NCBI GenBank assembly: GCA_020849205.1
Contig: JADLGS010000066.1
Span: 1-5,794, forward strand
DNA from: Candidatus Falkowiibacteriota bacterium
GTDB taxonomy: Bacteria; Patescibacteriota; Patescibacteriia; CAIXNZ01; JADLGS01
DNA: 5,794 nt
Direction: 5' to 3'
Made by a program: the position numbers and the translations under genes. Below are positions 4,805 through 5,794 of this stretch, piece after piece (positions within the stretch are counted from its first letter, which is position 1; each line of letters begins with the position of its first letter). Below the pieces are notes generated by a model. That model made no database searches and was not told the DNA's origin. It saw nothing but the letters and a program-made list of their open reading frames with translations.

Positions 4805-5350
4805 CTATCGAGTCAATACTACACAAAAATGATAGGGGCCTACAGGAGTATTCACAGCAACGCGAAATCCTTGTTCGTTTGCAAAAGCAAGGATATCTGT
4901 TTGACTCACGAGATTACTTGCTATTGGACCAAATCCCGTATCACCCTTACTCCAATCAACAATCACGAGCACACCATCGGTTTTGAGTAAGCGCGACGCT
5001 TCCTGCATGATCGCTTTTTTGTCAGTATTTTGAAATAACACATTAATCAAAAAAGCCATATCAAGACTATGCGCTTTAATAGACGTCGCGCCCACTACTT
5101 CAAGATTTGATTTTACCAGTTCAATATTTAAAATATTTTCACTCTTCGCGCGAATTTCAATTGATTGCAGAACATGATCAAAAATATCAACCGCATACAC
5201 CTTGCCCGTGATCCCCACTTTGTGCGCCAACGGAATAGTAAAATACCCACCCGCTCCCGCGCCTAGATGTCCAACGACACTTCCCTCCACAACCCCGCTC
5301 AAATCAATAATTTCTTGTGGTGTTAAAAATTGTAATCCTCCGATCGCCAT
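4805..5350 (-). CDS. Class I SAM-dependent methyltransferase, substrate unknown
   Basis: A 181-residue Rossmann-fold methyltransferase of the UbiE/type 11 style. Motif I is VVGHLGAGAGGYF (25-37). An acidic residue typical after the first strand of this family is replaced by His28, while the glycine-rich loop is kept. Post-I is KVYAVDI (50-56), with D55 positioned to bind the SAM ribose. Motif IV is LDMAFLINVLFQ (96-107), and the later strand is LLKTDGVLVIVDW (121-133). The short length leaves little room for a substrate domain. The family includes quinone, lipid and small-molecule methylases; nothing here decides between them. The ATG at 5350 begins 4 bp after the stop of the upstream membrane protein gene and has no Shine-Dalgarno, so translation probably depends on coupling. 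Its own terminator follows. The fold is sure; the role is unknown. Confidence 0.9.
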   Translation of the reverse strand: MAIGGLQFLTPQEIIDLSGVVEGSVVGHLGAGAGGYFTIPLAHKVGITGKVYAVDIFDHVLQSIEIRAKSENILNIELVKSNLEVVGATSIKAHSLDMAFLINVLFQNTDKKAIMQEASRLLKTDGVLVIVDWSKGDTGFGPIASNLVSQTDILAFANEQGFRVAVNTPVGPYHFCVVLTR

Positions 5351-5354
5351 ACAA

Positions 5355-5603
5355 TTATTTCATTGATGAAAAGAGTGGTCCCAAGACTGTCACGAGCAAC
5401 TTCGTGTGTAAGTTAAACATCACGAGTCCGCCAATAAGTCCTAGCACAAACCCAAAAACTTGATAGTACAAACTTGATCTTCCGGGCCCTAAATTCTTCT
5501 CGACCCACGCAATTTTTCCAAATTCACGATAGATAGCGTCATACTTATACGCAATCATAAATCCCATGACAATCAACGTTATACCAAATATAAAGTTAAA
5601 CAT
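5355..5603 (-). CDS. Small membrane protein upstream of the methyltransferase
   Basis: An 82-residue protein with a membrane helix at about 3-19, a charged middle containing GKIAWVEKNLGPGRSSLYYQ (29-48), and one long or two short hydrophobic helices at about 47-78. The W-x-E-K-x-L-G-x-G segment resembles a motif I associate with small membrane proteins of Patescibacteria; this is recollection only. The ATG at 5603 is preferred over an in-frame GTG at 5666, because the longer version would run through the promoter at 5612-5620 and the tRNA promoter. The ATG is 8 nt after a -10 box, so the mRNA may be leaderless. First gene of a two-gene operon with the methyltransferase. Confidence 0.75.
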   Translation of the reverse strand: MFNFIFGITLIVMGFMIAYKYDAIYREFGKIAWVEKNLGPGRSSLYYQVFGFVLGLIGGLVMFNLHTKLLVTVLGPLFSSMK

Positions 5604-5611
5604 ATATGCGT

Positions 5612-5620
5612 AGTATAGCA
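5612..5620 (-). promoter_or_regulatory. Predicted extended -10 promoter of the membrane protein/methyltransferase operon
   Basis: On the minus strand TGCTATACT is an extended -10 element, with TATACT at 5612-5617. No good -35 is visible at 16-18 bp; TTGGCG at 5637-5642 is 19 bp away. The start site would be near 5605, at or just before the ATG at 5603. It is back to back with the tRNA promoter. Confidence 0.5.
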
Positions 5621-5632
5621 AATAATGATGTA

Positions 5633-5661
5633 TTGACGCCAATGATAGATTCAAGTATACT
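5633..5661 (+). promoter_or_regulatory. Promoter of the tRNA-Val/tRNA-Leu unit
   Basis: TTGACG (5633-5638), a 17-bp spacer and TATACT (5656-5661): the best-matched promoter on the plus strand. Transcription would start about 10 nt before the mature tRNA-Val. Confidence 0.75.
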
Positions 5662-5677
5662 ATCACTACCTAATTAA

Positions 5678-5751
5678 GGACGACTAGCTCAGCTTTTTAG
5701 AGCATCTCGTTTACACCGAGAGGGTCAGGGGTTCGAATCCCTTGTCGTCCA
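5678..5751 (+). tRNA. tRNA-Val (anticodon TAC), D-loop lacking the conserved GG
   Basis: It decodes GTA and, by wobble, probably other valine codons. The full cloverleaf pairs: acceptor GGACGAC/GTCGTCC (5678-5684 with 5744-5750); D stem GCTC/GAGC (5687-5690 with 5700-5703); anticodon stem TCTCG/CGAGA (5705-5709 with 5717-5721) around TTTACAC, giving anticodon TAC at 5712-5714; T stem AGGGG/CCCTT (5727-5731 with 5739-5743) around the normal TTCGAAT. The discriminator base is A5751. CCA is not encoded, since CA follows the A, so it must be added by the CCA-adding enzyme. The odd point is the D-loop AGCTTTTTA, where positions 18 and 19 (5695-5696) are TT in place of GG. Confidence 0.93.
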
Positions 5752-5766
5752 CATCGTTTATCTAAC

Positions 5767-5794
5767 GCTCAGATGGCGAAACTGGCAGACGCAC
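5767..5794 (+). tRNA. tRNA-Leu, 5' part, cut by the window end
   Basis: GCTCAGA (5767-5773) fits the acceptor strand. It is followed by T8, G9, the 3-bp D stem GCG/CGC (5776-5778 with 5790-5792) and the D-loop AAACTGGCAGA, a pattern typical of bacterial tRNA-Leu. The anticodon lies outside the window. It begins 15 bp after tRNA-Val and is probably co-transcribed with it. Its D-loop keeps the conserved GG. Confidence 0.8.

Noticed and set aside
4751..4990. 79-residue plus-strand open frame
   Set aside because: It lies over the methyltransferase gene, its terminator and a promoter, with no coding motif.
5604..5666. Longer start (GTG at 5666) for the small membrane protein
   Set aside because: It would cover the extended -10 promoter and the divergent tRNA promoter; the ATG at 5603 starts directly at the membrane helix.

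Overview
The window reads as chromosomal DNA of a small-genome bacterium, most likely a Patescibacteria (CPR) member of the Parcubacteria type. The reasons are an AT-leaning sequence with compact genes; a NusA whose N-terminal domain carries an acidic insertion; several small membrane proteins whose pattern I associate with that group; promoters lying only a few bases before start codons; and tRNA genes without an encoded CCA. This placement is inference from pattern. No 16S rRNA or ribosomal protein gene is present to fix it.

Layout. (1) 1-1572, minus strand: the N-terminal 361 codons of nusA (cut by the window edge), preceded by a YraN/UPF0102-family nuclease-fold gene; each has a recognisable promoter. 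(2) 1602-3511, minus strand: a three-gene operon of unknown function. In transcription order it holds a helical cytosolic protein, a lipoprotein, and a protein with a basic disordered tail. The genes are tightly coupled and closed by a strong terminator. (3) 3533-3669: a divergent control region with a perfect 34-bp palindrome whose two ends supply the -35 boxes of both flanking promoters. (4) 3670-4335, plus strand: a multi-pass membrane protein and a strong terminator that probably works in both directions. (5) 4344-5603, minus strand: a three-helix membrane protein with its own promoter, then an operon of a small membrane protein and a SAM-dependent methyltransferase. (6) 5633-5794, plus strand: a good promoter, a complete tRNA-Val(TAC) and the start of a tRNA-Leu.

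The block 1602-4336 is the part that looks undescribed. It is bounded by terminators and holds four genes that I cannot place in any family. They are expressed divergently around one large palindrome, which suggests shared control. They are the only genes here with strong Shine-Dalgarno sequences; nusA, yraN and the 4344-5603 genes have none. The predicted locations (cytosol, lipid-anchored outer face, cytosol, membrane) would fit a membrane-associated complex. The first gene of the operon has an in-frame TAA nine codons after a perfect ribosome-binding site and ATG. It is therefore a decayed gene, a recoded or reinitiated gene, or a sequence error.
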